A stretch of DNA of 64,000 nt from Siphonodentalium dalli. Its lineage: Eukaryota; Mollusca; Scaphopoda; Gadilida; Siphonodentaliidae. Position numbers and translations under genes: made by a program. Positions 42,791-53,613 of this stretch are shown here, one piece after another. Position 1 is the first letter of the stretch. The number at the start of each line of letters is the position of its first letter. Under the pieces are notes generated by a model, which saw only the letters and a list, made by a program, of their open reading frames with translations, ran no database searches and was not told the origin of the DNA. The stretch covers positions 202,083,959 to 202,147,958 of the forward strand of contig CP136062.1 of assembly GCA_032622095.1 (NCBI GenBank), read 5' to 3'.

Positions 42791-43280
42791 CTAAGTATAA
42801 AATTACGTTGAAATCTATGGAAAGCCGAAGAGGACATGTTAGTTGCCACTTGCTAGATATACAACGCACGACTTGTCGCAGTTTTTTAAAGGTGTTTCAA
42901 ACTAGGAGATAGAAGTATTTTGCGTTTCAAATGGTGATGAATTAGAGTATTTTATTCAAATTTTATGGCATAAATTGTTTTTAAAACCGTATATAATATA
43001 ACAAAAATGAATGACTCCAAAATTAAGTGGGCCTTTAAACAAAGTCACAATTGCAGTTAGGCTCATCTCATACTCGTCTATTCAGCGATATCCTGCTGCG
43101 AAGTTTGTTATAGCCTCCAGTATTCATTGAGCGTTATAGTCCCACTGTTATAATTCGCCTTTAGCAGGCGTACTCTTGCCGCAGATTATTGAGACATTAG
43201 GTCACACGTAATGACATTAAATCGCAGGAAACATAGCAATTGTGTGGGCTGCTTGGCGTGAATATGTAATGAGAAATAAG
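42791..43280. other. Stretch without a recognised gene
   Basis: AT-rich sequence between two repeat arrays; nothing was recognised. Confidence 0.4.
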
Positions 43281-43282
43281 GT

Positions 43283-44100
43283 CATACGTAATGACATTAA
43301 ACTCAAGAAAACCCGCGAAAACAAAACAAAATCACATTTAATGTTATAAGTTATTTCCTTCATAAAAAGAATCTTCGCGATAATGAACCCTTTCAATACT
43401 TTAGAAAATAGAATTAACCCAACAAAAACCATTGGAATAGAGAACCTTCGGAATAACGAACCTTCGGATTGGTGAACCTTCGGAACAGCGAACATTCAGA
43501 GAAATTTTGGAATAGTGTACCTTCGGGATAGTGAACCTTCGGAATAGAGACATGCCCCCCAATATTCATATTATATGTCCAGATTTCAAAGGTATGGGCC
43601 CATAAAATTCTAAATTTGGCCCTTAAAATATTGAACCCCAAATTGGAGCCCGCACAGAACAGCACTTAAGTCAACTGTACCTGTGTCATGTCCCAATGCA
43701 GAATGGTCCATATATACCACAACATTCATATTATATGCCAATAATTCAAAGGTATGGGCCCACGTAATCACATTAAATCTCAAGAAAACCTGCGAAAACA
43801 AAACAAAATCACATGTAATGTTCTAAGTTATTTCCTCCTGTATCTGTATCGGTATGCGCGCAGGATCAGTTCGGATGTGAGCGCACACTCCATGAAAAGA
43901 ATCTTCGTGATAATGAACCCTCTCAATACTTTAGAATATAGAATTAATCTAAAAATAACAAAAACCTTCGGAATGGAGAACATTCGGAATAGCGAACCTT
44001 CGGAATAGTAAACCTTCGAAATAGCAAGTATTCAGAATAGAGAACCTTCGGAATAGTGGATCTTCGGGATAGCGAACCGTCATAATAGAAACATGTCCCC
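43283..44100 (+). repeat. Two direct repeats containing 16-bp minisatellite arrays
   Basis: 43283-43560 and 43760-44095 share AAAACAAAACAAAATCACAT, AAGAATCTTCGYGATAATGA and a 16-bp array. The unit is GGAATAGNGAACCTTC, about 7-8 copies in each. The second copy has about 50 extra bases near 43838-43890. No gene was recognised. Confidence 0.85.
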
Positions 44101-45265
44101 ACAATTACACTGGTGACGTAAACACATGTGCTAATCTTTGTTGAACTATCGTCACTCTATCGGAACGATTTTACTCAAGTACGAAATACCTAACCATAAT
44201 ACATTCACCCAGTGGATTATCGATCGTCCGCTCGAACATGAAAATCTGCGTACCAAGCAACACCACGATGTGGCGTAATGACGAATATAAGCCATCATGA
44301 TACATGTACTAGTACAATAACCACCACCTTTTTAATCACACCCCCATTTGTATTTAATTGTGCGCATATAGCGCACAACGGGATGACACTAGTGTGTAAA
44401 CTAGCTTCCGAAATTGGTACCATACAACGACGAATGAAGTACCGGTATATGGCGTAACTTGTATTCTTTCAGAAACAGTTACATTAGTTTCGCACGAAAT
44501 TCCGCTCGCTCATTGCATTTCTGAATAAATTAATCTCATTTCAAACAACTTTTATCGCCTCCAAGTGGATTTTAGCCATCATTATTCGTTATATAATCCA
44601 ACATTCTAGCAAATCCAGTTCATAATTCAGCACATTCAAACAGTTTTATTCCGTAATCGCTATTTATCGTAAAGGCTTAGGTAATTAACCAGCGTAATTT
44701 ATCAACTCGTTACGCGATTGGCGGAATTATTTCAAGCTCCACCCACCGCTGTCATCGGTAAGCGTCGATGCAGATGATCGGTCACGTGACCGCGTTGTGG
44801 TCACGTGATCGCACTCACGTGACTGACTTCGGATATTTCCGCGATTTTTTTAATATCATAATAATAAAAATACTATCTGCTCGATTTTGAATTTTCTTGG
44901 CGAAATGGGTCTGTTAGATATATATTATTAGTATTATGACGATAAAAAAAATATTTTTTTGACAGACTAATTCCTTTAACCCTTCCATGACTGGATCTTC
45001 CTGAATTTGTGCGAAGCTGCAAACATGACAAAACGGATTAATTTCTGCCAGTTGTCAACAAATCAGCGTAAGTAGTGATCAATGAACAACCATAGCGGTT
45101 TTTTGCGTGACTGTTTACAATATATTAAGAACACAGTGCGTGTTGGTATTATTAGGCCAGTCAAAAATAATTTCAATTGTTATGTTGGAATGTGAGATCG
45201 CCAAGGCCAGTTCCATCGATGGGATGCTGCTGATATATGAGTACCACAAACGCCACCTAGAAATT
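44101..45265. other. Stretch with an E-box triplet and a TTAA element end
   Basis: No coding sequence was recognised. Three TCACGTGA palindromes lie at 44782-44822. At 44976 TTAACCCTTCCATGACTGG resembles the end of the degenerate MITE at 870-1215. Confidence 0.5.
44781..44822. promoter_or_regulatory. Cluster of three TCACGTGA E-boxes
   Basis: TCACGTGA occurs at 44782-44789, 44801-44808 and 44815-44822. The first is embedded in the 10-bp palindrome GTCACGTGAC. Such sites are bound by bHLH-zip factors of the USF and MITF/TFE type. No adjacent gene was found, so function is unproven. Confidence 0.45.
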
Positions 45266-45692
45266 GTTTGTTTTGTTTAGTTAGGATTTTACGTCGTTTT
45301 AACCGCTAGGCCACATCACGACTGAGAAAAACTGAATCAGAATCGATCGAAGCAACTGTGTATAGACGTAACCGTAAATTAGATTAAAATGAAATAAAAT
45401 ATATACAAATAAAAACACCCAAATCAGAGCGAGGGTGCTCGATTGGGGTCAGAACCCTTAAAAAACTGACCATTGTGCAAACACATATAAAACAGAATAT
45501 AAAAATAAAGCCAGCAATTTTTCTGCCTTGGGAACAGCCAAGATATAAAACCTGCATAGAGTTAATCAGTAAAAATAAATAGTTTATTTTAACAAGGCTC
45601 CGGAATATCATATTTGAAGTAGCTGTCAATGAAGCATCCTTAATGATTGATCAGATATTTATAATATCTGTTGAATCTGGCGTCAATCTTAA

Positions 45693-46442
45693 CCCTTTAC
45701 CCAACAAACCGGCCAAATAAAGATGCAACAGCCTAAATTATCTTGGGTCTGTCTCAATAAAACCATACAAATATGGATATCATTGGAACCGGCTCATTGA
45801 CCACATTGTGATGGTTACAATTATGCCCTGTGCCAATGCATTCTCTTATATATGCGAGTCGATCATAGGTCGCCTCGCATATATAAGAGAATGCATTGGC
45901 CTAAAAAAAATATTCTTACATTCTTTAACAATTTTATAATTTTTTCTTACATTTTTTAACAATTGTTATATAGAGGATCTCACATGAGTTTCTATTTTAT
46001 ACGGAATTTATCAACCGAGTTCACTAAATTCGATTTGAGCCGAGGTTTACCGAGGCTCAAATAGAATTTAGTGGACGAGGTTGATAAATTACGTATAAAA
46101 TAGGACGAGTGTGAGATACTTTTTATCACATGATCAAATAAACGCGAAGCAATGCGAAATATCCATCGAAAACAACGATAAAAACCGCAGCGATCGCAAG
46201 TCATTTGAAGAACGATGTGACGTCATCGCACGCGCTGTTATTAAACGTGTCTATTATCGATAATTATGAAACTGCTTTTATGGGCAAATTATGTGATAAA
46301 ATATTTTTCTACATACTTTGACAATTTTATCATTTTTAATATGTTAAGCCAATGCATTCTCTTATATATGCGAGGCGACCTATGATCGACTCGCATATAT
46401 AAGAGAATGCATTGGCACAGAGCCGATCTGTTGGGTAGAGGG
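45693..46442. mobile_element. TTAA-target MITE, copy c, hosting a palindromic element
   Basis: The ends are CCCTTTACCCAACAAACC and GTTGGGTAGAGGG, with TTAA at 45689-45692 and 46443-46446. Hairpins lie at 45832-45900 and 46348-46416. A further insert of about 325 bp occupies about 45973-46298. Confidence 0.85.
45973..46298. mobile_element. Palindromic insert within MITE copy c
   Basis: The left 150 bp fold back on themselves: GATCTCACATGAGTTTC, CTATTTTATACG and TTTATCAACCGAGTTCACTA are mirrored by TAGTGGACGAGGTTGATAAA, CGTATAAAATAG and GTGTGAGATAC. A second short inverted pair, TTTTTATCACATGATC and AATTATGTGATAAAA, brackets the rest. Comparison with copy a, which lacks the insert, places it at a TA-rich target. 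The family is not assigned. Confidence 0.65.
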
Positions 46443-46479
46443 TTAATCAATTCATTAAGTTGACAATCGGGTGGTCGAC

Positions 46480-47590
46480 TCAGTATGTGACCCCTCGTCC
46501 AATAGTCAGCCGCCCTCCACATACGGTGCACGGAGTCCCCTTCCATCCAAGTTAATATTTTCTATCGAAGTATCGTATCGAACTTTGAAAACTCAAAGTT
46601 CAACCTTTTGACATATTTTGAAGATTTTTGTGTTGGAACAATGGAATCAACTTCCTTGTTGGTTTCGGGGCAAACGTAATAGCTGTAGTAACTGTATCCA
46701 TGGCATGTGACAGGTTCTGGAACATGAGTAATATCATTCTCTTGAACTTTTGTTGCTAGTGATATACTGACACGTTTTGTTCGAATCTTTGTCTGAGTGC
46801 CGGCATTAACATACTTTTTTCTAGAAACGGCAGCTGAGTATGTGACTTGAAAAATTGATTGTCTGGCAGCCTTACATCCTTGTGTATTGAATTCATAGTC
46901 CCATATGGGACATGAACCATCCATTGCAGCATGTTAACCGTGACAGTTTTCGAACATCTTTTAGGATTTGTACAATCGTTATGATCATGACCAGAATCAG
47001 AACAGGTGCACAAATGGTTTCGTTACTTTTACAATGTTCCTGGCCATAGCCTTGGCATTTAAAACATCGTAATGGATTTGGAACATATGCACATATATCT
47101 ACCTTCATGTACCAACCTTCAATGTCGGTGGATTTCACACCGATTGCAGGTCAGAAGATAACTATTAAGAGGAACTCGTAGTCCATCAACAGTATTGGTA
47201 AATCTACGGACTTCTCTAACTCCGTGTTGCCAACTCCGCCAATATTACTGATTCACGCAGAATCAGGCTAAATCGCGGGTATCGCAACACAGCTCTGCTA
47301 CTATCCAATGTCTTGTGAGGAGTTGGTGCAATAGTTATCTGTAGCAGAGTATCAGATTGAACTTTCTTTGAACATTCAATCAAGAGAGAGCCACTTATTG
47401 GCCCAGTCCTGATTGGTTTAACAGATTCCAATTGTCCACCAATGCTTTGAAGCGTTTCACATTTGGTCAAAGCCAAGAACCAAGTACTGAGGGAATACCA
47501 CAGCATCATTGGAACTTGGTGAATCATCATTCGTACGAGCAATACGTTGTGTTTTTGTTTTGAGTTGCCATACATCGCCAACTAGCCCAG
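46480..47590 (-). pseudogene. LINE ORF1 (gag-like, CCHC zinc knuckles), degenerate
   Basis: ORF1 of such LINEs is an RNA-binding protein. In order on the minus strand the pieces are: FLALTKCETLQSIGGQLESV with PHKTLDSSRAVLRYPRF; then CAYVPNPLRCFKCQGYGQE and a TICA stretch; then CSDSGHDHNDCTNPKRCS; then SCPIWDYEFNTQ with VTYSAAVSRKKYVNAGTQT; and finally a C-terminus with SRPPDCQLNELIN. The Cys-x2-Cys blocks are zinc-knuckle remnants. The pieces lie in three frames, so at least three indels have occurred. Confidence 0.75.
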
Positions 47591-48392
47591 TAGCCGCCGT
47601 GGACTACCCCTTCGAATTCTAGTCGGGCCAAAGACTGGTACATAACTGAACATTTAGCCACTGCATACAGTACCTTTCCACAGGCGTGAACAATACAGGA
47701 TTGAATACTCAATAATCATCCAGACGAACACAAAAGAGACAGGATAGAACAGAAACATCATACATACAAAAACAAACAGAAATCAATACTTCAAACATCA
47801 GACGAGCAATACAACATATAACAGCAATTGAATCTGAAACACCGTGGAGGGGCGTTACTGGCCGATAAATTGAGTTGGGTCAACTCAATCACCGTCTTGA
47901 AGAGATGTAGGACCAAAGAGGACCATGAGCTAAGTCTTATTCACAGGTCGATGACACATGTGATACGACCGCCCTGATACCGCCAGGACTCATACCCCAC
48001 ACCTCACGGGATACACCCCACGACAAACAGGCTGCCACAATTGTTATCCCTCGCAGTGGGGCGGTAGGCCTATTCTACCACAAGCCCACACCTAGCAAGG
48101 AGATGGTGGGTCCGCACTTGGTTAACGAAGTATCTCGGAATGAGACATAACCGACTGCATGGTCGTCTCCCGGTCCAAGGTAATAGGTCTCCACGCTCAG
48201 ATTTGCTTCCGTGTAAATTCTAGTTTCTATATGCAAAGACTAGAATATTCACATTTGTTTGACGGGGTAGATCATTCAATGATAGCCCTTCAATTATATA
48301 TCATAAGTTTAAATTCTCCGTTTAAGTTTCAAGCACCTGCAGCGGTTATCTTACATTTGTATTGAACTGAATATAGATTATACATGAAGCTA

Positions 48393-48933
48393 CACTGAAA
48401 AAAAAAACTTAGTCATAGCCTTAGTCAACCCGTAACTTAGTTATTTTTGACTAACTTAGCCAAAAGTAACTAAGTGTTACCTTAGTCACATCTTACTAAT
48501 TCTTAGTTACTAAGGTTGACATTTTCGTGATTCAGTCATGCCGGCAAAACTCAATAGTATACTTATCGGCGACATATTATACACGGCAATGACACCATAC
48601 AGTATAACTGAATCTTAATCTGCTCCATACAGTATAACTGCTTTTTTCAATGTTTTGCACAAGTGAACGCAAACCGCCAATTGGCTTTAACCAAGAGTGC
48701 ATCAGATAATGAAAAATTGCTTCGATGGATAGGATATGTTTGACTAACTTAGCCAAAAGTAACTAAGTTTGACCTTAGTCACATATTACTAATACTTAGT
48801 TACTTAGGTTAATATTTTCGTCAAAAAAAAAAATTAGTCATAGCCTTAGTCAACCCGTAACTCAGTTATTTTTGACTAACTTAGCCAAAAGTAACATAAT
48901 GACTAAGGCTATGACTAAGTTTTTTTTTCAGTG
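48393..48933. mobile_element. TA-target MITE of the CACTGAAAA family, long copy
   Basis: The ends CACTGAAAAAAAAAACTTAG and CTAAGTTTTTTTTTCAGTG are inverted repeats. They extend inward through TCATAGCCTTAGTCA, and TA flanks both sides (48391-48392 and 48934-48935). The interior repeats ACTTAGCCAAAAGTAACT and TTACTAATNCTTAGTTACT. No transposase is present. Confidence 0.85.
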
Positions 48934-48935
48934 TA

Positions 48936-50275
48936 CATTTTATATGCATGTACAACTACAAGAGAGGATATACGTGTACTAGTACTGCACTGTGCGCAGC
49001 AGTGTAACTCACACGCTTCAATGTCAACAAATAGACAACAAACAATGTATATTATATAATATCGCATTCATTCTGTGTTAATCGGGTCGGTACGTATATG
49101 GCGAGTACGTAATTTTAACTCAAATTATTGTTTCTCCATTTTGTGGCCGACATTTTAATCACTAAAATCAGAGTGATTTAGACGTGATATTGGCGTCGAA
49201 CGAACTAAAAGAGACGACATATTACATAAATAACAACCATGGCGTATTTAGAGAGCGGATAAAATCAGGATAAAAGAGAAGTTATGAAAATAATCTGCGA
49301 AACCGTTCATCGTGTATTGTTGAACTAATTATTCAGACTCAGTCAGACTCAGAGCTCTGTTTTCATTCAACAAGTGGACAATTTGTCAATAATGGTTTGA
49401 TTCTTTATTCTACATGTGAAAGAACAGCGCCTGAAATATTTGCTGCCAAAATTAGATGTGTGACTGATGACGAAGTCTTCTTCAAGGTTACATGTACACA
49501 GTACAGTACATACGGTGTGGTGAACGTTTTTCGCAGTGGCATTGTTGATTGTGGACGAGCACCCTAAGGCCTAACTTGAACTTGATGTGCATTCCGGCTT
49601 GGTGGTCGAGGCTGTTACCTGTTCGATTGCGGACAGTTGTTAAAGACGGTCTGATTTCGGTTCCTTCGATAACCGGACAAGTTTATATTCTGCGAAAAAA
49701 AGGCTTATTAATCATTGACAATTTCCACTAAATTCATCGAGAGCAGAGATGCATGCCAATTAATCGATGAATCATGATATGATCCTTTCAATCGAATCAA
49801 TGGTCTGACAATGTCGTCTGATGTCAAGCAATAGTGACAATAATATCAACGACTCAACGAGCAGCTACATGTGTATTAATATTATAATGTTGAAAATGCA
49901 GTTCATGACAGTACTTGTTCAGAATCTAATTCTTTCAGAGCACATCAATATGATCGACATGCATGTACAAGTTCTACAAGAGAGGACATACGTGTACTAG
50001 TACTGTAGTGTGCGCACCAGTGTAACTCACACGAGGTTCAATGTCAACAAATAGACAAACAACAATGAAACCGATGCTGTGTCGTGATGGATGATCACAT
50101 TGTTTTAATAGTTAATAAAATTTATTTTTATACCTGTAAGTCATTATTTTCAGTTATTTTAATCTGCAGTTGCGATGTTCAGCTGAGATTGCAGGGCTAT
50201 GATACCCCCAATAATTAGGTCCAATTAAATGTACTAATGTATACAGTGATGACATAGTCAAGCCGTAGTTATTTC
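48936..50275 (+). repeat. Stretch without a gene, holding a 110-bp direct repeat pair
   Basis: 48950-49065 and 49960-50070 share AAGAGAGGAYATACGTGTAC, TAGTACTG, GTGTAACTCACACG and TTCAATGTCAACAAATAGAC. Each member lies just outside a CACTGAAAA-family MITE. No coding sequence was recognised between them. Confidence 0.65.
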
Positions 50276-50351
50276 TGACTAAGGCCTTAGTTATTTCTGA
50301 CTAAGGCCTTAGTCATTTCTGACTAAGGCCTTATATTATATGTTATATCTA

Positions 50352-50640
50352 CACTGAAAAAAAACTTAGTCAAAAGTAACTAAGTTACCTTAGTCAGAAC
50401 CCCCGTCTCAAAACTAACTAGCTTAGCTTAGTCAGAAATGACTAAGGTTGCCCTTAGTCATTTCTGACTAAGGTCTGACTAAGATTGCCCTTAGTCATTT
50501 CTGACTAAGGCCTTAGACCTTAGTCAGAAATGACTAAGGGCAACCTTAGTCATTTCTGACTAAGCTAAGCTAGTTAGTTTTGAGACGGGGGTTCTGACTA
50601 AGGTAACTTAGTTACTTTTAACTAAGTTTTTTTTTCAGTG
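50352..50640. mobile_element. Fold-back MITE of the CACTGAAAA family, near-complete palindrome
   Basis: The element is 289 bp with TA at 50350-50351 and 50641-50642. The left arm (CACTGAAAAAAAACTTAGTC, then CAGAACCCCCGTCTCAAAAC, then AGCTTAGCTTAGTCAG) is mirrored almost base for base by the right arm. Almost the whole element can form one hairpin. It shares its ends with the element at 48393-48933. Confidence 0.9.
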
Positions 50641-50941
50641 TACTCTCTTCTTAATGGGAAGTAACTATGGCTGAGATATGTGTAGATAGCATGATGGAGC
50701 ATTATTATTATTATTATTTCACTATTTTCTCTACGCTAAACAACGTAGCGTTAGCACACCCGCCCTTTAACATCACCAAATCAGTGTCAATTACGTGACC
50801 CGATATAGTCACAATTCAAAAGAGAATACCCCAAAGCGAAAGCAATTCCCATACATTTTAGAAAACAAATTAGCTAACATATCCTCCCGCAAGTACGCAC
50901 ATAATCGACATATCATGTGAAATATGTACATAATACTACTA

Positions 50942-52082
50942 CTACTATGGGGGGTTTGGGATTTGACCCGGGAGGATTTGAAAGGGGCGGCACGGCACCC
51001 CTTTCCTACAACCCACTTTTGAAATTTAATACGAACATGTAATGTTATAACATTAACATGAGATGGTGAAGGTGAAAGAAACTGATCTAGACATATTATT
51101 TCTTTGCTTTTTTTTTCTGTGTTGGAGTTCTGTTTGTTGTTGTTGTTGTTGGAGTTCTGTTTGTTGTTATTTTGTTGTTGTTGAAGTTGTTGACGCACAG
51201 CTTCGAAACCTGCATCTCGAGCTTCGTTCAGTTCTTTAAGTTGTTGTTGTTGTTGTTGAAGTTGTTGACGTTGTTCTTCCATTTCTTTACGTGCCAAAGC
51301 GATTTCAGCGATGACATCTTCAACAGTAGCTGGTGTTGTTACTGGTGTTGGTGGAGCTGGGGCGACACCGGGATGTGTTGGTACTCCGGTGTCCGATGTG
51401 TTAAGCTATCCAGTTCCACGTCGAAGCTGGCGGCAGGAACAGCAGGGGTGGTGTCCTGATCCCTTTCTCAGCTAGCCTCGACGACGACAGCAGGGACCTC
51501 CGGCAGATCCACGGAGTCCCTGCTAGCTGGTACGATGTCGTCAGTCTCCATGCAGGTCGGGTCGTCTGGGCGTCTCTCAGACAACTCCGGCCTGCCGGCT
51601 GTGACTCTAGACGACTGAACCACACGGTGAGGGGCGACTGGCCGATCAACAGTCGCCCCCATCTTCTTCTTCCATTTCGCCCGTCTGGCAGCGTCTCTTC
51701 TTTTATGTGATGGTGTCTTCCTCTTGGGAGGCCCCTTCTTCATATTACAGCGGGTCTTGGCGTTCCTGTCCGCGACAGAAGACCTCTGGATGCCAGCATC
51801 TTCTGTCCGGAATTCTACGCAGAGAACCAGAGAGCCCCTGTCAGTTTGGAGAGACCAACTAACAGCGTCCACTAACCGACTTCTCTGCATAGCAGCCAAC
51901 GCGGCGTCAGGGATTAGCTCCATAATCCGTCCTGAGCCTAATCCAAATCCATCTCAGTCTGGCGTCAGCACGAGGGCAGCTACAACCGAAGTCGCGACCG
52001 CACAACTCACTCGTGTTAACGCTCTAACAGAGAGGAACTAATTAAGCCAAATAAAATCTGACTTGTTCGCTCCACCCTCTGC
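50942..52082 (-). mobile_element. Protein-coding retroposon family, copy B
   Basis: Minus-strand copy flanked by the 9-bp duplication TATGTACAT (50933-50941 and 52083-52091). The 5' start is GCAGAGGGTGGAGCG, slightly shorter than in copies A and C. The ORF begins MELIPDAALAAMQRSR near 51923 but is frameshifted before the Gln-rich C-terminal part near 51475, so it is broken. The 3' end lacks a poly-A tail and ends in TAG repeats. Confidence 0.75.
50950..51923 (-). pseudogene. Copy B ORF, frameshifted
   Basis: The N-terminal block (VSWSLQTDRGSLVLCVEFRT, RRDAARRAKWKKK, LSERRPDDPTCMET, DSVDLPEVPAVVVEA) ends at a stop near 51470. A downstream frame resumes with the coiled-coil segment, MARKEMEEQRQQLQQQQQQL and Asn/Gln runs from about 51297. 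It is homologous to copy C throughout. Confidence 0.7.
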
Positions 52083-52095
52083 TATGTACATGATT

Positions 52096-53243
52096 TTTTT
52101 TTTTTTTTTTTTTTTTTTAGATAGTAATTTGGGTGGCTAGCCCGGGATTCTCGAAAGGGCCGAGTGGCACCTCTCCTTAACCCCTCATTTTTATGCCTTT
52201 ATTAAGATAAATTAAAAAAAATTAAAAAAAATTAAGCATTTTATGATGTTTGTCTTTATTTTTTCTTTTTCCTCTTTTTCTTCGAGTTTGGTTTCTCTGT
52301 TGAAGAAGGTGGAGAATTCTGTTGTTGTTGTAAGAGGTGTTCTATTTGTTCTTGGTGTCTTTGTTGTTGTTCTTTCCAACGCTGTTCAATTTCTTTTGTG
52401 ACGTTATCCTGTTTCCTATTTGTCTCTTCAAATTCCCTTTTCATAGAGTCGAGGGCAATCTCTTCCACAGACCGTATGGTGTCTGTGCTGTTGTTGTTGG
52501 TGCTGGTGGAGCTGGAGGACACCGGGATGTTTTGGTAATCCGGTGTCCGAGGTGTAAAGTCCAGTTCCACGTCGAAGCTGGCGGCAGGAACATCTGGGGT
52601 GGTATCCACGTCCCTGTCTCCGCAAGCTTCGACGACGACAGCAGGAACCTCCGGCAGATCAACGGAGTCCCTGCTAGCTGGTGCAATGTCGCCTGTCTCC
52701 ATGCAGGTCGGGTCGTCTGGGCGTCTCTCAGACAACTCCGACCTACCGGCTGTGACATTGGACGTCGGCTGAACCACACGGGGAGGGGTGACTGGCAGAT
52801 CAACAGTCACCCCCTTCTTCCATTTTGCCCGTCTGGCGGCGTCCCTTTTCCTTCTTGAAGGCGTCTTTTTCTTTGTGGGTCCCTTCTTCCCACTCTTCAT
52901 TTGACAGCGGGTGGTCTTGGAGTTGGTGTCCCGGGTCTGAGATGTCTGGGTTCCTCCAGCATCTTCAGTCCTGAACTCCAGGCAAAGAGTCAGATATCCC
53001 CGGCTAGACTGGAGAGACCAGTTAGCGATGTCCAATATCCGACTTCTTTGCACTGCGGCCAACACGGCGTCTGGGATTAAATCCATAAGCCTAATCCAAA
53101 ACCGTCTCACTGGCGTTAAGCACGGGGGCAGCTGCACCCGGAGGCGCGACCACACAACTCACCCGTGCTCAACTCTCTGACCGAAGAGGAACTAATAAGG
53201 ATCGAAGCAATCACGACCGTTTCGCTCCACTCTCAGGCCAGAG
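52096..53243 (-). mobile_element. Protein-coding retroposon family, copy C (poly-A tailed)
   Basis: Minus-strand copy starting CTCTGGCCTGAGAGTGGAGC. It ends in a poly-A tail seen as about 25 T at 52094-52118, and is flanked by the 8-bp duplication ACATGATT (52088-52095 and 53244-53251). Its left target overlaps the 5' duplication of copy B, so it inserted directly upstream of B and later than B. A poly-A tail and variable-length duplications mean movement by LINE-type machinery. Confidence 0.8.
52256..53086 (-). CDS. Unrecognised 276-aa basic protein of the retroposon (copy C, open)
   Basis: I do not recognise this protein. It starts at ATG 53086 (MDLIPDAVLAAVQRSR), which copy A shares; the frame also extends upstream without an ATG. 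Residues about 1-50 look like a compact domain (IANWSLQSSRGYLTLCLEFR). A strongly basic, nuclear-signal-like stretch follows (KKKTPSRRKRDAARRAKWKK). Next are a Pro/Val-rich segment, LSERRPDDPTCMETGD, and a Ser/Thr/Asn linker. A Glu/Gln-rich coiled-coil (MKREFEETNRKQDNV, then EQRWKEQQQRHQEQIEHLLQ) precedes a final KKKRKKKK. Basic regions plus a coiled-coil recall LINE ORF1 chaperones in layout only. There is no reverse transcriptase. It is the only uninterrupted member of three copies. Confidence 0.7.
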   Translation of the reverse strand: MDLIPDAVLAAVQRSRILDIANWSLQSSRGYLTLCLEFRTEDAGGTQTSQTRDTNSKTTRCQMKSGKKGPTKKKTPSRRKRDAARRAKWKKGVTVDLPVTPPRVVQPTSNVTAGRSELSERRPDDPTCMETGDIAPASRDSVDLPEVPAVVVEACGDRDVDTTPDVPAASFDVELDFTPRTPDYQNIPVSSSSTSTNNNSTDTIRSVEEIALDSMKREFEETNRKQDNVTKEIEQRWKEQQQRHQEQIEHLLQQQQNSPPSSTEKPNSKKKRKKKK

Positions 53244-53351
53244 ACATGATTATTTGATTTTAAAATAAGCAGATAAAATGGATCATATGAAAACACATGT
53301 TAAAAAGAGAGTACACCTGAAATGTCGTGAGTTGTCCTATTTGTGTTATTG

Positions 53352-53512
53352 TCCGCACATATAATCAGCTTAGACTCGCATCATTATGAGTCCATAAACT
53401 GACTAAACCGCTCTCATTTTCAGTGCATTATCGACTCAAATTGAGCAGATTATCTACCTAAATCAAGTTATATTATAAGCAGATAATGTGCGGGTTTTCG
53501 CGAGAACAGGCT
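53352..53512. mobile_element. MITE of the CCCGCACATTAT family, copy 1
   Basis: CCGCACATATAATCAGCTTA on the left mirrors TAAGCAGATAATGTGCGGG on the right. The right flank, TTTTCGCGAGAACAGGCTG, is shared in inverse form with the copies at 58563 and 61594. Confidence 0.65.
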
Positions 53513-53573
53513 GAAATTAGCACAAGTTTCTCACTCCCTCCATCTATATCTTGTCCATGTCTTGTTATATATA

Positions 53574-53613
<40 letters not shown>

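Larger units (their letters stand above)
45266..48160 (-). mobile_element. ORF1-only LINE copy 2, containing MITE copy c
   Basis: The minus strand holds a degenerate ORF1 (about 47590-46480), then a 3' untranslated region ending in CGACGTAAAATCC near 45285. MITE copy c (45693-46442) is inserted inside the latter. Upstream, 47990-48095 resembles the leader scrap at 33630. No reverse transcriptase separates ORF1 from the tail. The 5' boundary is approximate. Confidence 0.6.

Noticed and set aside
42396-44100. A CRISPR array
   Set aside because: Units are tandem without unique spacers, and the DNA is plainly eukaryotic.
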